Source: Trichomonas tenax (Eukaryota; Parabasalia; Trichomonadida; Trichomonadidae). From it: a stretch of 64,000 nucleotides of DNA. The translations under genes and the position numbers were made by a program. How positions within the stretch are numbered: position 1 is the first letter of the stretch; every line of letters begins with the position of its first letter. Where the stretch lies: the NCBI GenBank assembly GCA_023091735.1, contig JALKBU010000027.1, forward strand, positions 1-64,000. Direction: 5' to 3'. Positions 18,233 to 28,800 of this stretch are shown one piece after another. Under the pieces are notes generated by a model, which saw nothing but the letters and a program-made list of their open reading frames with translations, searched no databases and was not told where the DNA came from.

Positions 18233-19393
18233 ATGAGTTCTCAAGGCCTTTTGCAAACACTTCGTTCGTGGCTTGTTGAGAAGAAGACAATTGATGAATC
18301 AGTGCCCGGATTCATCTCCGTAGATGATGAAAAGATCAATTTACAAGACTTCGCAAACTTTCAGGTCAAGAAAGATCCAAAACAAAGATATACCATGCAA
18401 AATATCTATATATTAGCGAAATCTACACGTTACTCCAATTATGCAAAAGAATGTAAGACACTTCATATCCCAGCTCTTTTGTATGGTGATTCAAAGATCG
18501 TTTCTGCTTATTTAACAGGAGCTTCCGATGAATTAGAGGGATTAATCGTAGAGGGACAAGAAGAGGCCAAAACAGCCGAGCAGGAACAGGCTCCAGTCCC
18601 TGAAGTTCCAAAGATTCCAGAAAGAGTTGAAAAAGTACCAGAGCCTCAGGAAGTCAGGCCTCGTCCTTCATATGCTGAACCATCGGTCGAAAATAAGATT
18701 CGTGATGAGTTCCAAAGACTTGCTAGTGAAAGTACCGGTGAAGATGTTGAATATGAATTATTGAGACCAATTGATTCAGTATTGATTTGCGGTTTCAACT
18801 TCAAAGCAATGCTCGAGCACAATACGCCACAAATGCAAACCCAAACACACGAATCTCATACAGAACAATCTTTCATCGCTGAAAACCAAGTCCGTAAGTT
18901 CAATAAGCCAATTATTATTGTTCCATTGACAGATATGTGCGCCATCAACAATACAAACATTAAATCATTCCTTCTCGATAATACATGGAGAAAGCCAGAT
19001 GAAGGTGGTGATGCCCACTTCCCGATCAAGCATAACCACACTGTTTCATCTAAGTCAATTGATTTCGAGGTCGTTGCTGAGCCATCTATCTTAGGTAAAG
19101 ATGACTGGAAACATGTTGTTGCAATTTTCTTGAGTGGCCACGCATGGCAACTTAATGATATTCCGAAGGAAGAATATCAAGATTCGAATAATCCAAGGAT
19201 TGATTATGGCCGTTTATTCGGAAAATACCTCGGAATTTATGTTTATTTCGATGATGATCAAAATATTAAGCAAGTTGAGCAATGGCGTGTTAAGACTCAT
19301 AAATTGTCAAGCTCCCAGCGTTTCCTTGATTCAACAGAAGTTTCTCAGATATGGACTGAAATCGAAGAGAAGCTTCGTTTGATGAAGAAATAA
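18233..19393 (+). CDS. CDC73: CDC73/parafibromin-like subunit of the Paf1 complex
   Basis: This is a 386-residue protein. Residues 1-105 resemble the N-terminal CDC73 region (LQTLRSWLVEKKTI, YTMQNIYILAKS). A Pro/Glu-rich linker spans ~115-165. Residues ~222-386 form the Ras-like C-terminal domain, opening with KPIIIVPLTDMCAINNTNIK and followed by FLLDNTWRKP, DDWKHVVAIFLSGHAWQL and the final FYVYF-like GIYVYFDDD strand. CDC73 is a subunit of the RNA polymerase II-associated Paf1 elongation complex. The protein is shorter than human parafibromin (531 aa), mainly in the linker. The start is supported by a promoter octamer 7 nt upstream. The stop is TAA. Confidence 0.85.
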   Translation: MSSQGLLQTLRSWLVEKKTIDESVPGFISVDDEKINLQDFANFQVKKDPKQRYTMQNIYILAKSTRYSNYAKECKTLHIPALLYGDSKIVSAYLTGASDELEGLIVEGQEEAKTAEQEQAPVPEVPKIPERVEKVPEPQEVRPRPSYAEPSVENKIRDEFQRLASESTGEDVEYELLRPIDSVLICGFNFKAMLEHNTPQMQTQTHESHTEQSFIAENQVRKFNKPIIIVPLTDMCAINNTNIKSFLLDNTWRKPDEGGDAHFPIKHNHTVSSKSIDFEVVAEPSILGKDDWKHVVAIFLSGHAWQLNDIPKEEYQDSNNPRIDYGRLFGKYLGIYVYFDDDQNIKQVEQWRVKTHKLSSSQRFLDSTEVSQIWTEIEEKLRLMKK

Positions 19394-19717
19394 TTCCATT
19401 TTTTATTATTGATAAAGTATATGATATAATTTATTTGAGAAACATATAATGTTTTCGTATATCAAAATAAATGAAAATTTTTTATTTTAAATTATTTCAA
19501 AAGAATTGTACATATATCATTCACCTATGTTATAAAATCAAATATTTCCGGCAGCACATAAAGAAACTTGAATTAAATTGAAAAATCAAAATGTCGGACC
19601 ATGCCTTTAACCAATTCAATATTGATGGATCGGTCCTTTATATGGTCTCCTGTGCGCCCCCTCGTTGAACAAAGGAAAGCGAGTTCAAAAACAAAAATGC
19701 AACATTGCAAGTTTGTG

Positions 19718-19726
19718 TCACTTTTC
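19718..19726 (+). promoter_or_regulatory. Initiator of VPS33
   Basis: TCACTTTTC is a close match to the trichomonad initiator, with +1 A at 19720 and a 19-nt leader to the ATG at 19739. It lies inside a longer upstream frame and therefore decides the start of the gene. Confidence 0.6.
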
Positions 19727-19738
19727 AAATATTTAAAA

Positions 19739-21433
19739 ATGATGGAAACAGCGCGAATTGAGAAAGAGAATCAACGCCTGATTCGCAAAATGTCTTCCAC
19801 AGGCCCCAATCCGCGCAAGCTTGTTATACATCCGATGTTCAAGAACTTTATGTCAAGAATTACGGATGGACCAACACTTCAAAAGAGTTTCGAGAAAATC
19901 AACTATTACGAACCAAATTACCAATTCACAAGCGGAAACTACGCGATCATTATCCCACCAGAAATCCCAATCGTTAAGCAAGTTATAAATGATTTAAATA
20001 ACACGAAAGAAGTTCCGAATGTTCAATTCTGGTTCCAGCCGCATCTCACAGACGTAGTTACTGCCTACCTCGTCGACACCGACAATGCTCCAGCGAGCAT
20101 TCTCAAGACTTTCCCTGAAGAAAATAATTCTGCCGAAAAAGCGGGAAGAAAAGAGAGGAAGAATCTCGAAATATATGACTTGGGCATCGAACTTCTTCCA
20201 CTTGACGAGGACGTATTGACAATGAACCAGAGGCTATCATTTGTTGAAGGCTGGATTTTAAGAGATTTGACGATTGTTTCGAACGTCCGCAAAGCATTCG
20301 ACATACTCATCCAGAAGATGGGTGCATATTCAAGTATTACCGCAATCGGATCTTATGCCACAGCGATTGCCAAAACGCTTCCATCAGCAAACGATCTCAA
20401 TTCCCTCCATCTTATCATTATCGACAGAAACACAGACTTAATCACCCCGTGCATCACTCAAATGAACTACGAAGGCCTGATCGCAGAATACTTCGGTATT
20501 AACTGCGGTTTGGTTTCATTGAATGCAGACTCTAAGAACCTTATGCTCCTTTCTTCTCAAGTTGATCCACTTTTCCGCTCATTTTGCCATCTCAATCACT
20601 CCGAATTATCTCATGAGATCGCCGTCAGAATGCAACAGCTTTCAGGTGCTCTTTCAAAGAAGGACAACCAAAACTTTAATGATATGGTTGGAAACTTCCG
20701 TAAAACCGCCCAGATCACACTTGATAACAAGACAATTACAGACCACGTCAATATTGCAGAAGAACTCTACAACAGGATGACAAAGAGTCGTTATATCAAA
20801 CAGTCAATGAGTGGTGAAGCCGATGCCCTTGAAGGAAATGCTTCTCTTCACAATCTTGTTACAGAGATGCTCGAAATCGGTGGAGATTTGAGAGAGGAGG
20901 CTAGAATGCTTTGCCTCGAAACAATGCTCAAGGGAGGTATACCAGATTTCCAGAAATATGTCCAACAGATATGTTTCAACCATGGCATCCAACAAGTTCC
21001 TTATCTCATGAGGTTATGTGATTGTGGAATGCTCGATAAGCCAATTGTTAAATGGGCGAACTTTATTAAGCCATTCAAGCTTTACAATACAGAGTACGAT
21101 AAGCAAGGAGATGAAGCTGCAATGTCATATCTTGGCTATGCTCCACTTTCTGTCCGCTATGTCGAGAACATTGTCCACAAAGATTTTGCAACTGTTCAAA
21201 GAGTTGTTGGCGATAGCTTTGAAACATTCCAGAGTGGTATCCCTCAACAGAATGCTGCATACATTGTTTTCTTTGTAGGTGGATGCACGCACTCCGAACT
21301 CAACTCTCTTAGAAGGCTTGCTATCAAAGGCCCGGCTAAATTCTCTGTTGTTACAACAAATATGTTCTCATCCAGAGAATTCTTCGAGTCCATCGGATTC
21401 GCCATTCCTGGATGGAAGCCAATACATGTCTAA
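19739..21433 (+). CDS. VPS33: VPS33-like Sec1/Munc18 protein (HOPS/CORVET)
   Basis: This is a 564-residue Sec1/Munc18-family protein. Domain 1 is at ~20-125 (KLVIHPMFKNFMSRIT, then YAIIIPPE). The signature LHLIIIDRNTDLITPCITQM, followed by NYEGLIAEYFGI, at ~225-255 is diagnostic for VPS33 among SM proteins. The C-terminal part holds AAYIVFFVGGCTHSELNSLR and KFSVVTTNMFSSREF. VPS33 binds SNARE bundles within the HOPS/CORVET tethers at late endosomes and lysosomes, fitting the MRH receptor gene nearby. The ATG at 19739 is preferred because a strong initiator lies 19 nt before it. The frame continues upstream to an ATG at 19601, adding 46 low-similarity residues. The stop is TAA. Confidence 0.87.
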   Translation: MMETARIEKENQRLIRKMSSTGPNPRKLVIHPMFKNFMSRITDGPTLQKSFEKINYYEPNYQFTSGNYAIIIPPEIPIVKQVINDLNNTKEVPNVQFWFQPHLTDVVTAYLVDTDNAPASILKTFPEENNSAEKAGRKERKNLEIYDLGIELLPLDEDVLTMNQRLSFVEGWILRDLTIVSNVRKAFDILIQKMGAYSSITAIGSYATAIAKTLPSANDLNSLHLIIIDRNTDLITPCITQMNYEGLIAEYFGINCGLVSLNADSKNLMLLSSQVDPLFRSFCHLNHSELSHEIAVRMQQLSGALSKKDNQNFNDMVGNFRKTAQITLDNKTITDHVNIAEELYNRMTKSRYIKQSMSGEADALEGNASLHNLVTEMLEIGGDLREEARMLCLETMLKGGIPDFQKYVQQICFNHGIQQVPYLMRLCDCGMLDKPIVKWANFIKPFKLYNTEYDKQGDEAAMSYLGYAPLSVRYVENIVHKDFATVQRVVGDSFETFQSGIPQQNAAYIVFFVGGCTHSELNSLRRLAIKGPAKFSVVTTNMFSSREFFESIGFAIPGWKPIHV

Positions 21434-22987
21434 AAATGTTTTATCAATATCAACAAACAAAAATACTATTATGCATCGAAATAAGAGGGGGAAACCTGTT
21501 TTGCTGGCTCAAACTTAGTACACAATGTTATTCCCACATATAGATGCTAAGCTCTAGATTTATCTTTTGGATTATTTTTAACCAATTCATCATTGACAAA
21601 TATAAAACTGAATCCAGCTGGTCAAGGAATATTAATTATGATTCATTGTAGCGCAGTCAGAATAAACAAAAGTACTTAACCAAAAAAGAACCAAATTTAT
21701 TAAGCCAAATTAGGTATGCAAATTTGCTAGGCCACGCTGTTTCTTGCTGCGTATTTCCAAAATGAGCATATATGTAGAAAAGTTAAAGTACTTGGAAAAT
21801 ATTACTCCATGGTGTCCAACTCTCGAAACCAGGCTATATTCTTAGCTATTGCATCCAATGCTTCTACGCATTGATGGTATATACACCATAGTACTTGCAA
21901 TGGCTATCATTAAATTTAATATGAGATCAGGTTTAATATTTCATCAAAAAGTCATAAAATAAGTTTGCAGTAATGTGCATTGAAGTACACATAAGAAATA
22001 TATGCATATCATCTACATTAAATACAATGTAAACAACTCTGCATTCATATTCAAATAATAACTCTCTTTTTATTTTAGAAATCATATCTTTGAGCCTTAA
22101 GCATTGGAAATTTGTTCTATTTGTATGCATACAATTGAATTACGAAACTAAATATCATATGATAGATCTCAAACGATTATAACAAAAAAAAACGCTGATT
22201 TGTTTGTAACGAATATCGAATTTATGTGTTGGTGGTTGACTCTGTAAATGCTGGCCATTGGACGAATATAACAGGTCTGAAGACAGGTTTCAATAGAACA
22301 GAAGTAGAAAAAGTATATTATAATGACAACGAATACGAAGCATATGGGTATTTTAGTTAGAAGTATATTTTGCTTATAGACAAAAAGGAGGTAACTTGTT
22401 AAGAGCTCACTTTTTTGGGTTCGGACCACAAAAAGAAGATGCATCTACTCTGATAGCTAATCAAAATTTGAGAGGCAATCAAGCAAGGTAATTAAGGACC
22501 TGGATTCAAAAAGGGATCAAAGAAGCCGAAATACAATACAACTTCGTCTTAATCCTGGATTTTCAATCTGTTTTCAATGTGTAAAGCATATTTAAATAGC
22601 ACTTTAAATGTTGCATCAAAATTACTATATCTATTCATGCTTGTGCAAATTCTTTATGCCATTTTGCTTAAACAAGCCAAGCTCCAGCTGAAACATAGTG
22701 AAAGTTATAAACTTGAATACTTTAAAGTGGAATTATCATTTAAAATCAAACATGACTATATGTTAGTATGAATAATTATATTAATTAATTTGAGTACTGA
22801 ATGGCTATTGAAGAGGTATAGTAAATGGTAGCTCTTTCGAAAAAAAAAAATCTTATTAGTATTGATATATGAGAACTATGCATCGATTGATATTCATTAA
22901 CAGTGATAAGATGGTGTAGAAACTTTTACAAGTTCAAGAAGAAGAAAGACACTTTAATGATTTTTCCCCTTGAAAAAGGGTAATTTT
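21434..22987. other. 1.5-kb gene-poor region with possible coding remnant
   Basis: No intact gene. The plus strand at 22199-22360 holds a 53-codon protein-like stretch (reading through YVLVVDSVNAGHWTNITGLK to EYEAYGYFS) with no ATG, closed by TGA before and TAG after; weak similarity to coding composition continues to ~22400. The remainder is AT-rich with many stops. No RNA gene could be recognised. Confidence 0.4.
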
Positions 22988-22999
22988 ATGGTCCATATA

Positions 23000-23392
23000 A
23001 TGACAGATTTACCACCCGGAGTTTCACCCAAAGCGTACCCGCTCGCCTCTAATGAGCTCAACGCAGCCATCTTAGAGCTTGTTAAGGACGCTTCACAAAA
23101 CAAACAGCTCCGCAAGGGCGCAAACGAAGTAACAAAAACACTCAACCGATCAGTCGCGGAAATAGTTCTCATCGCAGGTGATACAGATCCAATCGAAATC
23201 GTTATGCACCTTCCTCTTCTTTGCGAAGATAAGAATGTTCAATATATTTTTGTTCCTTCACGCGCTGCTTTGGGTCGTGCCTGCGGTGTCTCCCGCCCAG
23301 TTGTCGCTTGTTCAATTGTTAAGAAAGATAACTCTCGCCTCAAGAAGCAAATTGATAATTTGAAGATTAAGATAGAACAAGCCCTTGTATAA
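23000..23392 (+). CDS. SNU13: SNU13/15.5K (L7Ae family) snRNP and snoRNP protein
   Basis: This is a 130-residue, full-length member of the L7Ae kink-turn-binding family. Diagnostic segments are PKAYPLA (~10), KQLRKGANEVTKTLNR (~35-50), DPIEIVMHLPLLCEDKNV (~65-83) and GRACGVSRPVVACS (~98-111), which match SNU13 rather than NHP2 or L7a. It binds the U4 snRNA 5' stem-loop and box C/D snoRNAs, so it serves both splicing and rRNA modification. The ATG at 23000 gives MTDLPPG before the conserved core; an in-frame ATG at 22988 would add four residues. A short hairpin (CCCTTGAAAAAGGG, 22967-22980) lies just upstream. No clear initiator is seen. The stop is TAA. Confidence 0.93.
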   Translation: MTDLPPGVSPKAYPLASNELNAAILELVKDASQNKQLRKGANEVTKTLNRSVAEIVLIAGDTDPIEIVMHLPLLCEDKNVQYIFVPSRAALGRACGVSRPVVACSIVKKDNSRLKKQIDNLKIKIEQALV

Positions 23393-23620
23393 AATATAGA
23401 TACTTTTCAACTATAATAAAAAATTAGAGAACCTGTGCAAAATATTATATTAATAATTTTGAAAATATTAAACTTTAACAAATAATATAAAACATGTGAT
23501 GTTAAGCTGAAACTGTGGTTGTAATGTTCCTGAATCACTATTGATTTCAATATTCAAAAATCAAAGTAGCAACAATCATTCATTAATTGAGATCAACAAC
23601 AGCTTTAGATAGAGTTTTCA

Positions 23621-23629
23621 TCACTTTTA
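23621..23629 (+). promoter_or_regulatory. Initiator of Pmp-like gene
   Basis: TCACTTTTA, preceded by an overlapping TCA at 23618, fits the initiator consensus. The predicted +1 A at 23623 gives an 11-nt leader to the ATG at 23634. Confidence 0.6.
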
Positions 23630-23633
23630 TATA

Positions 23634-25784
23634 ATGTTTACTTTGTTGATTTTCCTCGCTTCATCAAAGAAAGTTTATGTCAATGTCAAAAGTGATATGA
23701 ACAGGAGTTGCATCGATACCAAAGGGTGTTCGATCAATGAAGCGCGAAAAATCATAGAAAATGGCGATGAAATTTTTATAATAGATAAAAAACTCAACAA
23801 AGAAGAATCACAGTTACTTCTTGACTTCATAAATCAGACAGCAAGTCGAAATATATCCGTTTTTGGATCTGAAACAGAGATTTTATCACCGAATTATCCG
23901 ATTTCCGAGTCAGCAGCGATTTACACCGAAGATTCAATGTTCGGAATTGATGGATTCATTTTCAATGACTTTAAAATACCAATATTGAACGGTCAAAGAT
24001 CAAAATTTGATATTTCAAATTGCATTATGCTAAATTCTGATGCATCAGTAAGCTCAATTATCGCTTTTATCGCATGCAATTTATCATTTGTCAATGTTAC
24101 AATGATAAATCACACGGCAAATTCACAATCTATCCTTATAACGATTAATTCAACGGTAAATATAGATAGATTCGAATTTATTGGCAATTTTATGGAATCT
24201 AAAGACATAAGAGCAGCATTACACTTCGTTGGATCAAATGTTACATTCAACAATTGCGAATTTTCTTCAAACAAAATGAGACTTCCATTGATTGCTTCTT
24301 CTACCAATTCATCAATATCAATCTCTTTGTCTTCATTCCAGAGCAATGATTTGATCGTTATTGCTGCAGCAGAATCATTTTCGACATGTTTCATAAACTC
24401 GACGAAATTCGACAACAACAAAGGAGGTCTGGTTTCAAGTGTTGCAACGTCTTATACAGCTCTCGATGAAGTCCAGATTACAAATCATTTCACGGCCGAG
24501 TGCTTATTTGGAATAACAGATTCCAACTTCTCTTTCACACACGTTAAAATGAGCGAGTCTCAGATAGGATATATCACATTTGCCAACACGAATGAAGGCA
24601 AATATTACTATTGCGAGATTGAGCACCTTAATATGACAGATTGCCATTCTGTTGGATCTCTGTTTACTCAAACAAGTGGAAGGCTTATCGCTAAAAACAT
24701 ATCTGTATCGAATTTGACGTCAGAAGCCGAAATTGTGATCATTAGTCATCAAAATGGTGTCGAAACATTAATTGATGATATCACTCTATCTTACATCACA
24801 TCATCTCTCGACTTGTCGACAGCTCTTGCTTCAGTTAATACAACAAAGATTGATTTAAGTCATGCAAACTTTGAACAGAATCAAGTTTGTGGTGCCTTAT
24901 TCGAAAACGGATCAATATCTGTTTCCAACTCCGTTTTCTCAGCGAATCAGTGTTTTCCACAAGGAAACTCACTTCCTCTTGCTATCATTACTGCAAGTAC
25001 TTCAGATAATGTCAGGCTTTCTAATAACTTATTTAAGAACAACTCCGCACTCACAGGTGCTGTTTTCTTCGCTAATGTCACTGGATCAATTTCTAGTAAC
25101 ACCTTCAGCAGAAATCAGGCTATTCAAGGAGGAGGCATTGTTGGCAATGTGATGAACATGACCGTAGACGATAGCGAGTTCAACGATAATACTGCAATGG
25201 TCAATGGTGGTGTTGCATCACTTGTCAATGGAAGTGCAATTTTCAACAGATGTAAATTTGTTGGAAACACTGCAGCAGAAGGTGGTGTTTTCTCCACTAA
25301 GAACTGCACTTCTATTATAGTTAAAGACTCTGTTGCACAAAGGAATAGTGCGGAGAACGCAACATTCATCAATGATGAAAATTCTCTGCAAATATGGCTC
25401 CCTAACACAGAAGTTGATGATGAATTTGTGAAAGCGATGTTTGTTTCAGAAATATTGAATATTACTGGATCAAAATTCAACTGCAAAGTTAGATGTATGG
25501 AAGCAAATCCAGAATTGTTAAAGATATCGTTGGAGGAAAAAGTTGGAGAAGTAAGAAAAGAAAATAAGGAAGAAGAAGAGGAAAAGATCAATGAAATCAA
25601 AATTGATCAAGGAAATGAAGAAGAGGAAGTTGAAATAGCTGTTAACACATCCAATGTTTACTGGCTAATGATTCCTATTGTAGCCATAATTGGAATTTTC
25701 ATACTATTGAAGAGAATGGGATTCAGGAATATTCTTAGCTTATTTAATAGATTTGGTTCAAAAAAAGAACACCATATATTGTAA
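23634..25784 (+). CDS. Chlamydial-Pmp-like repeat surface protein
   Basis: This is a 716-residue type I surface protein. A signal peptide (~1-12) is followed by a beta-helix-type ectodomain dense in Ser, Asn and Thr. Its repeats pair an F-x-x-N motif with G-G-[AVI]: FKNNSALTGAVFF, FSRNQAIQGGGIVG, FNDNTAMVNGGVAS and FVGNTAAEGGVFST between ~455 and 560, with more degenerate F-x-N units before. An acidic Glu/Lys stalk (~620-665) precedes one membrane span (~675-698, YWLMIPIVAIIGIFILL) and a short basic tail. GG[A/L/I/V][I/V/L/Y] plus FxxN repeats define chlamydial polymorphic membrane proteins, and T. vaginalis is known to carry a family of such proteins. A role in surface contact is plausible but inferred. 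The stop is TAA. Confidence 0.78.
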   Translation: MFTLLIFLASSKKVYVNVKSDMNRSCIDTKGCSINEARKIIENGDEIFIIDKKLNKEESQLLLDFINQTASRNISVFGSETEILSPNYPISESAAIYTEDSMFGIDGFIFNDFKIPILNGQRSKFDISNCIMLNSDASVSSIIAFIACNLSFVNVTMINHTANSQSILITINSTVNIDRFEFIGNFMESKDIRAALHFVGSNVTFNNCEFSSNKMRLPLIASSTNSSISISLSSFQSNDLIVIAAAESFSTCFINSTKFDNNKGGLVSSVATSYTALDEVQITNHFTAECLFGITDSNFSFTHVKMSESQIGYITFANTNEGKYYYCEIEHLNMTDCHSVGSLFTQTSGRLIAKNISVSNLTSEAEIVIISHQNGVETLIDDITLSYITSSLDLSTALASVNTTKIDLSHANFEQNQVCGALFENGSISVSNSVFSANQCFPQGNSLPLAIITASTSDNVRLSNNLFKNNSALTGAVFFANVTGSISSNTFSRNQAIQGGGIVGNVMNMTVDDSEFNDNTAMVNGGVASLVNGSAIFNRCKFVGNTAAEGGVFSTKNCTSIIVKDSVAQRNSAENATFINDENSLQIWLPNTEVDDEFVKAMFVSEILNITGSKFNCKVRCMEANPELLKISLEEKVGEVRKENKEEEEEKINEIKIDQGNEEEEVEIAVNTSNVYWLMIPIVAIIGIFILLKRMGFRNILSLFNRFGSKKEHHIL

Positions 25785-25859
25785 ATAAAATAGATTGTAA
25801 ATTAATACATAGCTTTCTTTTTAATTGCAAATAAACAAATTCTAAACAAACATCAAAAC

Positions 25860-28800
25860 TCACTCATGATCAGCTGCATCGGGATTTTCCTCATTGGCCT
25901 CAGATTGTTTTGGAACAAATTTAGTTGGCTCAAGTGTTAATGCAGAAGCACAGTCTTCTCTCTTGAAGATTCCAACAAGTCTATCGGCGCATTCAAAGAA
26001 ATGATTTCTGTTAGAGACAACGATGAACTGGGCGTCAGTGGTCTTCTCTCTCAAGTAGTTTGCAATGATCATGACGTTGTTATTATCAAATGCCGCATCA
26101 ATTTCATCCATGACATAAAGTGGAGTTGGCTTGAACTGGTGGAGTGAGAAAACTAATGCAAGTGAGCTGAGAGCCTTCTCGCCACCACTAAGGTTTGCAA
26201 TATGCTTCCATGACTTTCCTGGTGGTCTGACTGAGAATGTGATGCCTTCAGAGAATGGATCTTGTGTATCAACAAGTTCGAGATCAGCATCGCCACCGAG
26301 TGTCAACATCTGGTAGATCTCTTTGAGCTTCTTAGTGATTTTGACAAAACCATCAAGGAACTCGGTGAGTCTTTCACGACGGAGATCCTCGTATTCTCTT
26401 TGAAGCTCAGATCTCTGTGTATCGATGCGCTGAAATGCATCTAACTCTCCTTGGTAGACTTCATCTTTGCGCTTATATTCTTCGATGGCAGAAATGTTTG
26501 CATTTGTATTCCTAACTTTGTCTTCATATGCAGCGATTTCAATTTCGATCTCATTCTCATCTCTCTCTTCCCATTCTCTGAGGGACTCTTCTGGAACATT
26601 GAATTCTGTGAGTTTCTTGGTCAAACGCTCCAATAAAGCTTGATCGGCCTCGAGTTCGGCTTCGGCATCCTTAACTGCTTTCTCTGACTCTTCAAGTTCG
26701 CTGCTAGCTTCATCAAGCTCGTCCTTGAGTTTCTGCAATTCTTCCTTGATAACTTCAAGGCGGTCCTCTGTAGAAGAAGCTTCTTTAGCAAGGGTATTAT
26801 ACTTTTCTTGTGCTTCTGTGAACTTCCTTTCTGAATCAGCAAGTTTTGGAGCAAGTTCGGATATCTTAGAGGCATTTTCTTCTTGTTCACGCTTAATATC
26901 ATTGATGCGTTTCTCTGATTTCTCATTCTGTCTTGTGAGGCTGCTTACTTTCTGCTTGTCTTCAGCAATGCGCTTGTTCAATGTAGATAATGAATCTCTG
27001 AAGCTTTGAACTTTAACTTTTTGAGCTTTAAGTTCGATACCACCAACATCTTTGATCTTTGATTGAAGCTCGTCAACGATCTTCTTAGCAGCAATTGCTG
27101 CAGACTTGGCATTGGATAGCTGAGGAAGGAGAGAATTTATGCTTTCTTCAAGTTCTTCGATTCTCTTTGTATCACTCTCTGAAATTTCTGGTTTGACTGC
27201 GGTTCTTAATCTTTCCTCGATTGTCTGGATTGCATCCTTTGTTGACTGAAGCCCCATAACTGCCTTTTCATATGCAACACGAGCTGCTTCTGGATTGAGA
27301 GACCTAAGCTGGGATTGGATTGAATCAATTTCGCGTCTGAGTTCTGAGCATTCACGATCAAGATCTGCAAGTTGGAATGCAAGTTTCTGGACTTCCTGTT
27401 CATCAAAAGTATCCATACCGCCACTTCTTGGCTTGCTGCGACCACCGCCAGTCATTGTACCTGCTGGCTCAATGAGGTCGCCACTGAGTGTAACAACTCT
27501 TTGTCTCTGACCATAACCAATCTCTTTAGCTCTTTCGATCGTGTCTGTAACAAGAGTATCTCTGAGAACATGATACAAAGCATTCATTATGTCATCCTTC
27601 ATTGATGGATCTTTCACTGTGCAAAGGTCAATCAATCTCTCAGATCCGGCTGGTGCTTTGAAATTGTTGTTAACTTGACGTATCTTGTTGAGCAAAATGA
27701 ATGTTGTTCTTCCGAGGTTCTTTGCCTTCAGCTCATCAAGACATAATTTACCTGTCTCGTCATTGTCGACAACAATAAAATCGAGACCACTTCCAGCAGC
27801 GTAAGTGATAGCAACATCATATTTTTTGTCAATTGTAGCAAGCGAGCCGAGTCTTCCGTAGTATCCCTGAACATTCTCTCTACGTTTGAATGCTTCAAGG
27901 CCTTCAACAAGTCTGTTCTTCTGTTGGTTCTGCCTGCGCTGTCCATCGAGTTCGTCATGTCTGACAGCCACTGTTCTTCTTTCAGCTTGCTTTTGATCAT
28001 AAATTTGACGCTTTTCTGCAAGAACTCCATTTAGACGCTCAATTTCTTTCTCTTCGAACTCTGCACGTGTGCCGAGTTCTTTCTCCTCGTTTTCTCTTTT
28101 CACAAGTTCAACTTGTGCTTTTTCTAAGTCTCTTTGAAGTTCTTCATTAACTCTGATAGCTTCATCGACACTATGCCTGATTGATTTGATTTCATCCTGG
28201 TAAGAAGCAACTTTCGATGATATTGCTGTTTCATCTGCGTTCTTATCAGATAATTCTGTCTGAGCCATTGTAAGTTTGATCTGAAGTTGCGATGTCTCAT
28301 CTTTCGTGTTTTGATACATCTTTTCCATCTCTTCCTTGGCTTTATTGTATTCGATTTCCTTCTCAGCAACATCCTTCTCAGCTGTCTCAATTGAGTGATT
28401 CAAGCTTTCGATTGTTCTGCCTGATTCTGATATATCTTTAGTAAGTTTAGTGCGTTCTTTTTCAAGCTGATCTTTGATGTTATTAAGAGTCTTGTTATTT
28501 AGTTCGAGTTCGGCATTTGTGTTCTTAGCTTCTCTAACCTTCTTGTTAGCATCATTTGCTTCTGATTTTTGCCTTTCGAGACTCTTTTCAAGGACACTCT
28601 TTTCTTGATTCTTATTATCGAATTTTGTTCTATCTTCCTTATGGGAATCAACAAGCTTTGCGTGAGACTCTGTAGCATCCTTGACATGCTTCTGATCTTC
28701 TGTAATCTTTATTGTGAGACCTTCCTTTTTGTTGTTGATTTGAGCTGCATGGAGGATTTTGATTGTGTTCTGCCAGTCGAGGTATTGCTGAGCTTCGTTT

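Noticed and set aside
22169..22444. 91-codon minus-strand frame
   Set aside because: Phe/Ile/Val-rich complement of a plus-strand coding-like remnant. No start signal.
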